Assembly: GCA_020886235.1 (NCBI GenBank)
Contig: AP025250.1
Location: 1-64,000 of the forward strand
Origin: Candidatus Dependentiae bacterium Noda2021
Lineage (GTDB): Bacteria; Babelota; Babeliae; Babelales; Vermiphilaceae
Direction of reading: 5' to 3'
Length of the DNA stretch: 64,000 bases
Made by a program: the position numbers and the translations under genes. This document shows, in pieces, positions 19,513 to 27,751 of the stretch (position 1 is the stretch's first letter; every line of letters starts with the position of its first letter). Under the pieces are notes generated by a model. The model was not told the DNA's origin, ran no database searches, and saw nothing but the letters and a program-made list of their open reading frames with translations.

Positions 19513-21066
19513 ATGGCACATCGAAAATCTCTTATAAAAAATACGATTCATGTGGGCGGATCAACGTTGCTCAGCCGCTTTTTTGGCGTTATTCGTGAAA
19601 TTCTCAATGTACAATTTTTAGGCGCAGGGATTTATTCAGATGCGTTTCTAACCGCTTTTAAAATTCCCAGCACTTTGCGTAAAGCATTTGCAGAGGGTGC
19701 AATTTCAGTTGCATTCATACCTACCTACATCACCGTTATGAAGAATGAAGGTAAAGACAGAGCAAATAGTTTAATGTCCTTAGCATTTGTGATGACTCAG
19801 TCATTAGTGCTTATCATTTGTGCGCTTGCCATGTGGAAAGCTTCTTTAGTTGTATGGCTTATCGCATCGGGATTTGCGCCTGATCAGATTGAGCGCACTG
19901 CACGTTATTTGCGCATCTTGATGCCCTTTATATTTTTCATATCGAGCAGCGCGTTATTGGCAGGTGGACTGCAAGCTGTGGGGCATTTTTTTGTGCCTGC
20001 TTTTGCGCCGGTATTGCTCAACATAGTATGGATTATTGGTCTTGGTATTGCCTTAATGTTTGGCTTATCAATTGAGAGTTTTTGCTTTTTTGTTTTACTG
20101 GGTGGCCTCATACAGTTTATTGCTCATCTCGTCGCTTACTTTAAGGTTGGCTTGGGGTTTGGACCTATAAATAGGCATGCTTGGCGCCACGTGAGCTCAG
20201 TCATGGGCAAATTTTTTATGTGTTTGATTGCCATGAATGAGATAAATTTATTTATTAATACTATTTTTGCTTCGTACCTGCCTGCAGGATCAATTTCATT
20301 AATTTATTACGCCAATAGATTTATGGGTATTCCGCAAGGTGTATTTGTGGCCGCACTATCTACCATTTTATTGCCTTATTTTTCTCGCATAAGTACGTAC
20401 GCACCAAAAAGGATGAGCTTTTATTTATTAGAATCCGCCAAATTGATTTTTTGGATTACAATTCCTGTTGCCATGATTATGGGATATTTTTCAAAAGAGA
20501 TTTTTATGATTTTCCCTTCAAGCAAAATTTCTCCGGCACAAGTGATTCAAGCAGGCCAGATATTAACCATTTTTTTGGCAGGATTATTCTTTTTTGCACT
20601 CAATAAAATTGTATCTAATATTTACTATGCGTTACATGTTACCTGGATACCATCGGTTATAGCCATGATTGGTACTGCCATAAATATCGGGTTGAATTTT
20701 TTCCTCATGCGAACCTACGGAGCACAAGGCCTTGCAATGACCTTAGTAATTGCAGCAATTGTACAATCAATCTTGTTAATAACCGTATTGAGATTAAAAT
20801 TTGATTTCAAACTATATGCGCTACCGTTTTTGACCTTTTTAAAACGCTATAGCTTACAATTGTTAGTTATTTGTAGTGGAATGCTATGCATATATGCGGC
20901 ACTCTATGGTCTGATATATGTATCTATGCCCCAGGGCTTGGCACATTTTTTATTGTATAAAATTGGATATTGGTTATGGGTTGGCCCGCTCTGTTTAGCA
21001 ACCGGTTGGCTTATTTATCGTACGCGTTCGTATTTTAATGTCTCCCTGTATTTTTTGGATTATTAA
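19513..21066 (+). CDS. murJ: Lipid II flippase MurJ (MviN)
   Basis: A 517-residue polytopic membrane protein of the MOP superfamily. It shows the N-terminal pattern LLSRFFGVIREILNVQFLG, DAFLTAFKIPSTLRKAFAEG and AFIPTY, and about 14 hydrophobic segments. MurJ flips lipid-linked peptidoglycan precursor across the inner membrane, so the organism should make peptidoglycan. That agrees with the Ddl double gene and the NamZ pair further along. The ribosome site is weak. Identity is secure. Confidence 0.93.
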   Translation: MAHRKSLIKNTIHVGGSTLLSRFFGVIREILNVQFLGAGIYSDAFLTAFKIPSTLRKAFAEGAISVAFIPTYITVMKNEGKDRANSLMSLAFVMTQSLVLIICALAMWKASLVVWLIASGFAPDQIERTARYLRILMPFIFFISSSALLAGGLQAVGHFFVPAFAPVLLNIVWIIGLGIALMFGLSIESFCFFVLLGGLIQFIAHLVAYFKVGLGFGPINRHAWRHVSSVMGKFFMCLIAMNEINLFINTIFASYLPAGSISLIYYANRFMGIPQGVFVAALSTILLPYFSRISTYAPKRMSFYLLESAKLIFWITIPVAMIMGYFSKEIFMIFPSSKISPAQVIQAGQILTIFLAGLFFFALNKIVSNIYYALHVTWIPSVIAMIGTAINIGLNFFLMRTYGAQGLAMTLVIAAIVQSILLITVLRLKFDFKLYALPFLTFLKRYSLQLLVICSGMLCIYAALYGLIYVSMPQGLAHFLLYKIGYWLWVGPLCLATGWLIYRTRSYFNVSLYFLDY

Positions 21067-21127
21067 CGTGCCATGAGCATTTGAACACGGTATGATAGAA
21101 GAAAAATTAAATTATTTGTGGTGTAAT

Positions 21128-21547
21128 ATGAATCTAAAAAAACAATATTCTGCGGGCATTGTTCTTTACAAAATGCATAATGGCGAGCGTTTGTATTTGT
21201 TATTACATTACATTAGCGGACATTGGGATTTTGCAAAAGGCAAAATAGAACCGGGTGAGACCAAAGAGCAAGCAGCATTAAGAGAATTGCAAGAAGAGAC
21301 TTCATTATCAGCAGACCTTATGGACGGCTTTGAAGATTCTTTTGATTATATGTTTAAAGACCGGTCGGGTCATTTAATCAATAAAACTGTTTATTTTTTT
21401 GTAGGTCAAACTACTCAGCAAGGTGTCCAGTTGTCTCGTGAACACAAGAATTTTTCTTGGTTGCCCTATGAGCAAGCGCTTGCTCGTTTGACGTACCAAA
21501 ACGCACGCCAAGTACTCAAGAACGCACAGAGTTTTTTAAGCAAATAA
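21128..21547 (+). CDS. Nudix hydrolase, diadenosine-tetraphosphate type
   Basis: The Nudix box is complete: GKIEPGETKEQAALRELQEETSL fits G-x5-E-x7-RE-x2-EE-x-G/S, split here as GKIEPGETK and RELQEETSL. The N-terminal SAGIVLY and the length of about 139 residues resemble bacterial and animal Ap4A hydrolases, which clear dinucleoside polyphosphates and may also act on RNA caps. The start at 21128 is preferred because family proteins begin near KKQYSAG; an in-frame ATG at 21092 is possible. It follows murJ by about 60 bases and may share its transcript. Confidence 0.85.
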   Translation: MNLKKQYSAGIVLYKMHNGERLYLLLHYISGHWDFAKGKIEPGETKEQAALRELQEETSLSADLMDGFEDSFDYMFKDRSGHLINKTVYFFVGQTTQQGVQLSREHKNFSWLPYEQALARLTYQNARQVLKNAQSFLSK

Positions 21548-21805
21548 TAATATAGTTAGTTTTGTTGGCTTATGCACGTGATGACTTTATGAAATAACAT
21601 AAAACTGTGCTGAGCCGTAATAAGGCACAAATATACAAAAATAATAGTAAAAAGCATATAACAATCGAGATTGATCTAATTTTGCGTGTGCGATGATTGG
21701 ATTAATAATTTAATCGTGGCCGAACCCATTTAATTCGACGCAGTATGCAAAAACTTGAATAATTAATGAAATACATTGAGCGATAAGTATATTTTGATGG
21801 GTTTT

Positions 21806-21882
<77 letters not shown>

Positions 21883-21913
21883 ATTCGAATTTTCAAAGTA
21901 TGCTAATGATCTA

Positions 21914-21941
21914 ATAGTAGAGCTTTTTTTGTGATTGTCAA
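21914..21941 (-). promoter_or_regulatory. Promoter of the initiator tRNA
   Basis: On the minus strand a perfect TTGACA (21941-21936) is followed after 16 bases by TACTAT (21919-21914). This would start transcription about 25 bases before the tRNA. The fit to a sigma-70-type promoter is good. Confidence 0.7.
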
Positions 21942-21977
21942 ATATTCTCTAATATCCTGAGCGATTAATACTAAAAT

Positions 21978-22013
21978 CTAAGAGATCCGATATATAATAC
22001 CCGAATCTCTTAG
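21978..22013 (-). terminator. Terminator after the third WD40 gene
   Basis: A 12-base stem with one mismatch (CTAAGAGATCCG with CGAATCTCTTAG) surrounds a 12-base AT loop. On the minus strand it is followed by ATTTTAGT. It lies 13 bases past the stop at 22026, though the tRNA promoter is further on. Confidence 0.65.
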
Positions 22014-22025
22014 GTAGTTTTTGTC

Positions 22026-23432
22026 CTATTTTAAAGGAGTAACGGTGTAAATAGAATGATCGCTATGGGTAACTGCAAGCATTGAGCTATCGGCTGCTAC
22101 GTTAACGGGCAATGATTCGTTGGCTGAAAATACCACATCGCCGGTATCTAATTGTATGATACGCGCATTGTACAACTCATTGTCAGGGGTGTTTTTAAAG
22201 CTGTGCAACAGTACCTGATTATTGGTATCAAGCATGGTTGCAAATGCGGCATGTTTATCAGTTTTATAGGTATATGTTTTAATGCAATCACCATTAATTG
22301 GATTCCAGATTTGTACAATACCATTGGTTCCGGCACTCACGAGTCTGCCGTCTTTTGTATAACAGAGCGCGTAAACCTGGTCTCCTGGACCTTCGAGTGT
22401 TATTTGAGCATCATCCACGAGTGATTGTATACGAATAAAACCATTTTTTGCATCCGATATACATGCCACGGCTACAGAGGTACCTTCGGGGTTCACACAG
22501 AATGAAGTTGCTGATTCGTTTAATGCATTAACGGTTTTTACGTGTGTGTTTTTATTGAGATCATATATATTGACGTATTGTTGAGTCCATGGGTTACCGT
22601 TTGTTTCTCTCATGTAACCTTGTTGGGCAATGAGTATTGATTTGTTGTTTGCCAGTTGCGCTTTGCGGTTATAGACTAGATCGTCCTCTTGAAAATTTTT
22701 GATAGTACTTAGCTTTTGTTGAGTTTCTAGATTCCACGTTTCAATACCCTCAGCACCTGGTAACACTACCTGGGTGTCATTATTTTTAAAATGTGCTGAT
22801 TGAACGTTTTCCTGGGATTTAAATGAGGTAGTCAACGCTCCGTTGTCAACATTATATAATTTCATGTGGCGGTTGCCATACTGTTGCGTTATTACCAGCT
22901 TGTCGTTTGAGGAAATGTTCCAATTTATAGGACTAATATCAGGAATAACATTGCTTTCAGTGTTAGTGTTAAGATCAAAAATGGTAAAATTATTATGGCA
23001 TAGAATGGCACGGCTTTCATCGCGGGTAATGTGCGCCGGGCTATTCATATCGCCAACCGTGTGTTCAGAGAGATAGAGCGTTTGTTTAGTTTGTGGATTG
23101 ATTAATTCAAGCTTATTGTCTTGATTAACAAAAAACATCTTAGTTTGATCTACGATTACCGGATAATTACCATTGCTGGTTATTTTTTGTTGAATAGTGT
23201 TTTCCCAGTTGTGAGTTTCATCTTTTAATTCTCTGGTATGCAAGAACGTATAACTTTTTGCGGTAAGGTCTTTTCGTGCATTTTTTATGTGTTCTGAGCG
23301 AGAAGTTTTAGATGTGCTAAAGGCCCAAATTGCTAGTTTGGCAACCGGGTTGTACCAGCTCCCTTCTTGACAGTGATTGGTATGTGGTTGTAGTAATGCG
23401 ATTGCACTTAAAGTTATGAGCAGATTCTTCAT
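22026..23432 (-). CDS. Exported WD40-like beta-propeller protein
   Basis: A 468-residue protein with AAGGAG and a signal peptide (MKNLLITLSAIALLQPH). After a leading region of about 80 residues, repeated blades appear, with endings such as TIFDLNTN, IETWNLETQ, VNIYDLNKN and VQIWNPING. Most blades lack perfect WD dipeptides, so this is a diverged propeller. It adjoins a clearer WD40 gene (23679-25064) in the same direction, with a terminator between them, so they are neighbours rather than an operon. Probably a protein-binding exported scaffold; partner unknown. Confidence 0.78.
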   Translation of the reverse strand: MKNLLITLSAIALLQPHTNHCQEGSWYNPVAKLAIWAFSTSKTSRSEHIKNARKDLTAKSYTFLHTRELKDETHNWENTIQQKITSNGNYPVIVDQTKMFFVNQDNKLELINPQTKQTLYLSEHTVGDMNSPAHITRDESRAILCHNNFTIFDLNTNTESNVIPDISPINWNISSNDKLVITQQYGNRHMKLYNVDNGALTTSFKSQENVQSAHFKNNDTQVVLPGAEGIETWNLETQQKLSTIKNFQEDDLVYNRKAQLANNKSILIAQQGYMRETNGNPWTQQYVNIYDLNKNTHVKTVNALNESATSFCVNPEGTSVAVACISDAKNGFIRIQSLVDDAQITLEGPGDQVYALCYTKDGRLVSAGTNGIVQIWNPINGDCIKTYTYKTDKHAAFATMLDTNNQVLLHSFKNTPDNELYNARIIQLDTGDVVFSANESLPVNVAADSSMLAVTHSDHSIYTVTPLK

Positions 23433-23617
23433 GCAGTACTCCTTATTAAAAGCTGCGTTTAAAACTGCCCCCTAGACTAACCAATTGCGTTAGGCAATGC
23501 AAGGTAGCGATAGAAAAGTATAATTTTATTTTTATGAGAACAATGAAGATTGCAAAATGGCATTAGATGTTTGTAATAGGACTTATTTTAACAATAGCAT
23601 TTCTACCTAGCATTAAA

Positions 23618-23654
23618 CAATAGATGTCCCCGTAGCTTACGAGGGCATCTATTG
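23618..23654 (-). terminator. Strong hairpin after the fourth WD40 gene
   Basis: A stem of 12 pairs with one G-T wobble (CAATAGATGTCC with GGGCATCTATTG) lies 25 bases past the stop at 23679. On the minus strand it is followed by TTTAAT. Confidence 0.7.
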
Positions 23655-23678
23655 CTTTGATTTATTATTTTGATCCGA

Positions 23679-25064
23679 TTATTTACCTACTAAATAATTG
23701 GATGTTGGATAATGAGCCAGTCGTTGCTTTGCAAAAGATGTCTCAAATAATAGCTTCTTTTTTTCTTTGTTTTGTACAATTTTTAATAAACCAATGCCTT
23801 GCGGACAATCGCTGTTGTCTATGAAATGCGATGTACAAAATAGTGCAGGTTTAGGCTTTGGCATAGAAAGAATAAGTGACGACCAGTTTTTGATTGTATA
23901 GATGGTGCCTGTTGTTAAATCGGCCAATGCGCGTTCCTTAACCACGAGTGTTTTTTTGTACTGTATTTCATTGTCAAAGTGGTGAGTAGAGTTAGCTCGA
24001 CGGAATAATGCATTAGCGTTATACATTAACTGCGGTAACCCTTTTGATGTATCGTTGACTATTGAATGAATATGAGTCCCCTTTTTAAGATCCCATAATG
24101 AACAAAAATCATGTGAAATTGAAAGAGCTTTTTCATTATCTTTTGTGATCATTAAGCCTATATTAGGGTATGGATGCCCTTTAATGTTTTGAATTTTTTG
24201 TCCTGTAGACGTATCCCACAATGTTAATGCATTATTTTCAGAGTTTGAAAGAATTTTTGAACTATCGGGGCTAAATATTGCAAAGGTTGCTTTAGAGGTT
24301 AATCCGTTTAACGAATGTAACATTTTACCTTCTTTAAGGTCCCAGATTTTAATTGTATTGTCATCAGAACATGATAATGCTTTAGTTTCATCGGGCGAAA
24401 CAGCAATATAAGTAATACGACTTGTGTGCCCTGTAAATGTGTAAACTGATTTTTCAGACTTAAGGTCCCACCATCTTAATGTGTTATCTTTAGACGCTGA
24501 GAGTACGTTTGCATCGTTTTTTGAGATGACAGCATGTTCTACCCAATCGGTGTGGCCGCTAAGTGTGCAAAGAGGTTTATTCTGTCTGAGATCCCAGTAT
24601 TTTAGTGTTTTGTCGTATGAACAAGAAACTGCGTGTAGATTGTCATTGGCCAAAGCTACAGTAGTGACAAATCCCGTATGGTCTTGATATGCACGCAATC
24701 CTCGGGGAAGATAAGATAGTTCTTGGCACGGTGCATTTTCGTTTAGGAAAAAATTAGTAGATTCGGAGGTGATAATATACCGACCATCTTTAGTTATAGT
24801 ATGTATTTTTCCCGACCACGTTGCTTGTTTTTCAAATTGTTTTTTTATTACCTCAAAGTTAGTAAGCACTTCGTCGTGAAGAATTCCAACTTTGTTCTTT
24901 ATTTTGTTAATTATTTTTAAGCGATCGCTCGTTGATTGACGCTCCTGTAATTCGCCAGACATTTTTTCTGCTGTTGCTGAGAGTGAGAGTGATTTTAGTG
25001 TAGGCACAGTTTCACTTGAAAATAGACAACTTGCCGTACAAAGTAGTAATAAAAATTTTTTCAT
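23679..25064 (-). CDS. Exported WD40-repeat protein with N-terminal coiled region
   Basis: A 461-residue protein: signal peptide (MKKFLLLLCTASCLFSSE), a charged helical region (about residues 20-75), then canonical WD40 blades. The first ones are textbook: TLKYWDLRQNK, LRWWDLKSEK and IKIWDLKEGK, with GHTDWV and GHTSRI turns. Later blades degrade. The quality of the central blades suggests a true propeller from eukaryote-like stock or a family expanded within the lineage. It is likely secreted or periplasmic and binds a protein partner. The ribosome site is weak. Confidence 0.88.
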   Translation of the reverse strand: MKKFLLLLCTASCLFSSETVPTLKSLSLSATAEKMSGELQERQSTSDRLKIINKIKNKVGILHDEVLTNFEVIKKQFEKQATWSGKIHTITKDGRYIITSESTNFFLNENAPCQELSYLPRGLRAYQDHTGFVTTVALANDNLHAVSCSYDKTLKYWDLRQNKPLCTLSGHTDWVEHAVISKNDANVLSASKDNTLRWWDLKSEKSVYTFTGHTSRITYIAVSPDETKALSCSDDNTIKIWDLKEGKMLHSLNGLTSKATFAIFSPDSSKILSNSENNALTLWDTSTGQKIQNIKGHPYPNIGLMITKDNEKALSISHDFCSLWDLKKGTHIHSIVNDTSKGLPQLMYNANALFRRANSTHHFDNEIQYKKTLVVKERALADLTTGTIYTIKNWSSLILSMPKPKPALFCTSHFIDNSDCPQGIGLLKIVQNKEKKKLLFETSFAKQRLAHYPTSNYLVGK

Positions 25065-25406
25065 TATTTTTCCATTTTATTTGAGTGGTTTATGTATCTT
25101 TTTTCATAAGAGATTCTAAATAAAACCCCGCCTATTGATTATTCCTTGCACAAATTAGACTATAAGTGCAGAGCTGGTATTGAAAGTAAGTAAATGCGTG
25201 GGGTATTTCATGATTTTTTCCTCCATTTATTACTAGTTTAATCCATTATAAAAATTTTCAATTAGAATTAGATTGAAAATGGATTGATATCGTTTAATTT
25301 TGAATAGTTATGCAAAGCATTATTAACATATTTTGTGTACATGAGACATTATAGATGTTTTAAATTATTAATAAATTCACATAGAAATTTATAAAGGGGC
25401 GCAGAC
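25065..25406. other. AT-rich intergenic stretch without a solid gene
   Basis: About 340 bases separate the WD40 gene from a tiny plus-strand frame. Two things stand out. One is a minus-strand frame of 18 codons (25155-25211) with a near-perfect GGAGGA site. The other is an imperfect inverted repeat (25241-25262 with 25272-25284, ATCCATT plus TTTTCAAT against its complement) with a bulge. I see no RNA gene and no mobile-element ends. Confidence 0.4.
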
Positions 25407-25535
25407 ATGAAAAAATTATTACACATGTCGGGTTTATTAATTTTATGCCAGCGCCATGGGAAAAAACCAGCCAGACGTGATAAGGATGACTATTCTAAAG
25501 TAGACATTTTGTTTGCTAAACTACTAATCAAATAA
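25407..25535 (+). CDS. Possible small basic peptide, unknown
   Basis: A 42-codon frame with AAAGGGG at good spacing before the ATG. It begins MKKLLHMSGLLILCQ, which resembles a short signal or membrane segment, and continues with a basic stretch (RHGKKPARRDKD). It could be a small exported peptide or the start of a lost gene, since this genome uses MKKLL starts on its exported proteins. Evidence is only the ribosome site and composition. Confidence 0.35.
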   Translation: MKKLLHMSGLLILCQRHGKKPARRDKDDYSKVDILFAKLLIK

Positions 25536-25578
25536 AAATCATTAATTAGTCTGCATTATGGTAAATAAGGGTTGGTAC

Positions 25579-25956
25579 TTACAGTTGAAATAGTATAACT
25601 GATGCAACAGCATTTTCTTTGCTATGTGACAGTGAGAGTCTAACACAATATATTTTTTTTGAATCAACACTTGAAAACTTTAAAATTGGATCGCGTTTGG
25701 TTGTAATTACTTCAATAATTTTGCAAAAGCTAAAGAAAGGCATGTTGAAAGAGGTATCAAGCTGACACACGGCTTTATAAGCAGCTTCTTTTGCAGCAAA
25801 TCGTGCCGCAAATCGCTCTGCACTTTTTATCGGCTCAGACAAACAGTAGCTAATTTCTTGAGTAGTAAAAACTTTTGATAACTGCTTTACAGAATAGGTA
25901 TGCCAGTGGGCAAAACGTGAAATTTCAACAATATCTATGCCGTGTCCCAGAATCAT
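25579..25956 (-). CDS. acpS: Holo-[acyl-carrier-protein] synthase
   Basis: A 125-residue phosphopantetheinyl transferase of the AcpS group. It moves 4-phosphopantetheine from CoA to acyl carrier protein and so enables fatty-acid synthesis. The metal-binding Asp is in GHGIDIVEI near the start, and the Glu lies in RFAAKEAAYK. The C-terminal SLSH matches the family. Length is normal. Its ATG overlaps the stop of comM by four bases, which indicates coupled translation. Confidence 0.92.
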   Translation of the reverse strand: MILGHGIDIVEISRFAHWHTYSVKQLSKVFTTQEISYCLSEPIKSAERFAARFAAKEAAYKAVCQLDTSFNMPFFSFCKIIEVITTKRDPILKFSSVDSKKIYCVRLSLSHSKENAVASVILFQL

Positions 25957-27506
25957 AGCTTGTGTCTTTCTAAGTGTGAATCGAGTGAGCGATACATGAG
26001 AGCTTCTTGAACGTGCTGCAATTCTATAATAGAGCTTGATTCTATATCTGCTATCGTACGTGCAATTTTAATGAGCTTGTGATATCCACGCATACTCAAG
26101 TTTAAAGACTCAAAAGCTTTTTTTACCGCAGATTCAGCAGCAACACTTAATGGACAATATCTCTCTATAAGTTCGGCGGGCATATGTGCATTCCACATAG
26201 TTTTGGCATTGCTTTCTTTGCGTGCTTCTTGCGCAGCAACTGCTTTTTGTACGCCTTGCATCAGCTCTGCTGAGCTTTGATTATTCGTACTTTGACTTTT
26301 AATCATGTCGTATTCTATTGATTGTATGCTTATCTGTAAATCAATACGATCCAGCAAAGGCCCTGAAAGTTTATCAAGGTAGCGCGCAATTTGAGTAGTA
26401 CTGCATACACATTGCTTTTTCTTATCGCCCCAGTAACCACACGGGCAGGGATTTGTTGCAGCTACCAGCAAAAAAGACGCAGGAAAGCTCAATGAATGTT
26501 GTGCGCGGGAAATATTAACACTTCTACTTTCAAGCGGCTGGCGTAATACCTCAAGGGTATGTCGTTTAAACTCAGTTAATTCATCAAGAAATAATATACC
26601 ATGATGGGCCAAGCTAATTTCGCCTGGTTGTGGGTACGAGCCACCACCTACAAGTCCTGCTTGTGAGATCGTGTGGTGCGGAGATCTAAACGGGCGGCAA
26701 GAAAGTACTGGTTGATTGTTAAGTTTGCCGCTAATTGAGTAAATTTTGCTGGTTTGCAAAATCTCATCAAAGTCCATTGCCGGCATAATGCTGGGTAATC
26801 GCTTTGCAAGCATAGTTTTGCCAGCACCAGGAGGCCCGATGAATAATATGTTGTGCCTGCCAGCGGCTGCAATTTGCAACGCGCGCTTTGCAATCTGTTG
26901 GCCTTTAACTTGGCAAAAATCTAACGAATCAGCACTTTGTTGATTTGATTGGATATTGCACGCAGTTGGCGTAATATGCAATTCGCCTTTAAGATAACTA
27001 ATCAGTTGGGTAATATGATCAACGCCTATTACTTCTATATCTTTAATAAGTGCTGCTTCTTGGGCATTTGCTTTGGGTACAATGATTCTCTTTTTATTGA
27101 GTTTTTTTGCGTCGTAGGCAATGGCTAGCGCGCCTTTTATAAAGCGAATACTACCATCTAAGGATAATTCACCAAGGAAAATAGTTTCTTTTAAAAACGT
27201 TGATGTAATATCAATGTATTCTGCTGCGTGTAAGATACCAATTGCAATGGGTAAATCAAAAAGAGTACCCTCTTTTTTTAAATCAGCGGGTGCTAGGTTG
27301 ACGGTAATTTTTTTGGCAGGTGCAGGAATGCCGCTATTTTTAAGTGCGGTTAAAATGCGTTTACTGCTTTCTTTTACTGCCGTGTCAGGTAGACCGACAA
27401 TATAGAAATTAACTAGCCCAAAAGAGAGATCTACTTCAACTTCAATTAAATGTGCATCGACACCGATGGTGCTTGCAGAATAAATTTTTGTATGCATCGT
27501 TTTCAT
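25953..27506 (-). CDS. comM: ComM/YifB-type Mg-chelatase-like AAA+ ATPase
   Basis: A 517-residue protein: an N-terminal LonC/S16-like fold domain (YSASTIGVDAHLIEVEVDL), an AAA+ core with Walker A (GPPGAGKT) and Walker B (LFLDELTEF), a Cys cluster (NPCPCGYWGDKKKQCVCS) and a C-terminal helical domain. ComM is a hexameric branch-migration helicase that helps integrate transforming DNA. Its presence suits a cell that also has pilus-like pseudopilin genes, though competence is not shown. It is co-transcribed with acpS. Start 27506 or the ATG three codons later. Confidence 0.9.
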   Translation of the reverse strand: MKTMHTKIYSASTIGVDAHLIEVEVDLSFGLVNFYIVGLPDTAVKESSKRILTALKNSGIPAPAKKITVNLAPADLKKEGTLFDLPIAIGILHAAEYIDITSTFLKETIFLGELSLDGSIRFIKGALAIAYDAKKLNKKRIIVPKANAQEAALIKDIEVIGVDHITQLISYLKGELHITPTACNIQSNQQSADSLDFCQVKGQQIAKRALQIAAAGRHNILFIGPPGAGKTMLAKRLPSIMPAMDFDEILQTSKIYSISGKLNNQPVLSCRPFRSPHHTISQAGLVGGGSYPQPGEISLAHHGILFLDELTEFKRHTLEVLRQPLESRSVNISRAQHSLSFPASFLLVAATNPCPCGYWGDKKKQCVCSTTQIARYLDKLSGPLLDRIDLQISIQSIEYDMIKSQSTNNQSSAELMQGVQKAVAAQEARKESNAKTMWNAHMPAELIERYCPLSVAAESAVKKAFESLNLSMRGYHKLIKIARTIADIESSSIIELQHVQEALMYRSLDSHLERHKL

Positions 27507-27666
27507 CTTATTAGAGTACTAACAGTTTTTTTTAGTATAAACAATTTTTTTTATTTGAAAATAACTACAAATTTTTAATTGTTTCTTGCCTAATGTGAAA
27601 TAAAAAAATCATCGGAATATAGGTATAAAATAAAATTAATGAAAAAAAATCTGGGCTCTGTATACT

Positions 27667-27678
27667 TGTGTGCACACA
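27667..27678. promoter_or_regulatory. Palindrome beside a -10-like hexamer, possible operator
   Basis: The 12-base perfect palindrome TGTGTGCACACA directly follows TATACT (27661-27666). It lies about 75 bases before the large exported protein gene. It may be a repressor site, but only the symmetry and position support this. Confidence 0.3.
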
Positions 27679-27751
27679 CGACATCAGCATAACCGAGCAT
27701 GTCTAACTGCTGTTACACAGCATCGTGCCTAAAAAAAGAAGGAATATAGCG

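Noticed and set aside
21548-21805. Possible small RNA between the Nudix gene and the tRNA
   Set aside because: Only weak, short inverted repeats and no promoter or terminator pair could be found.
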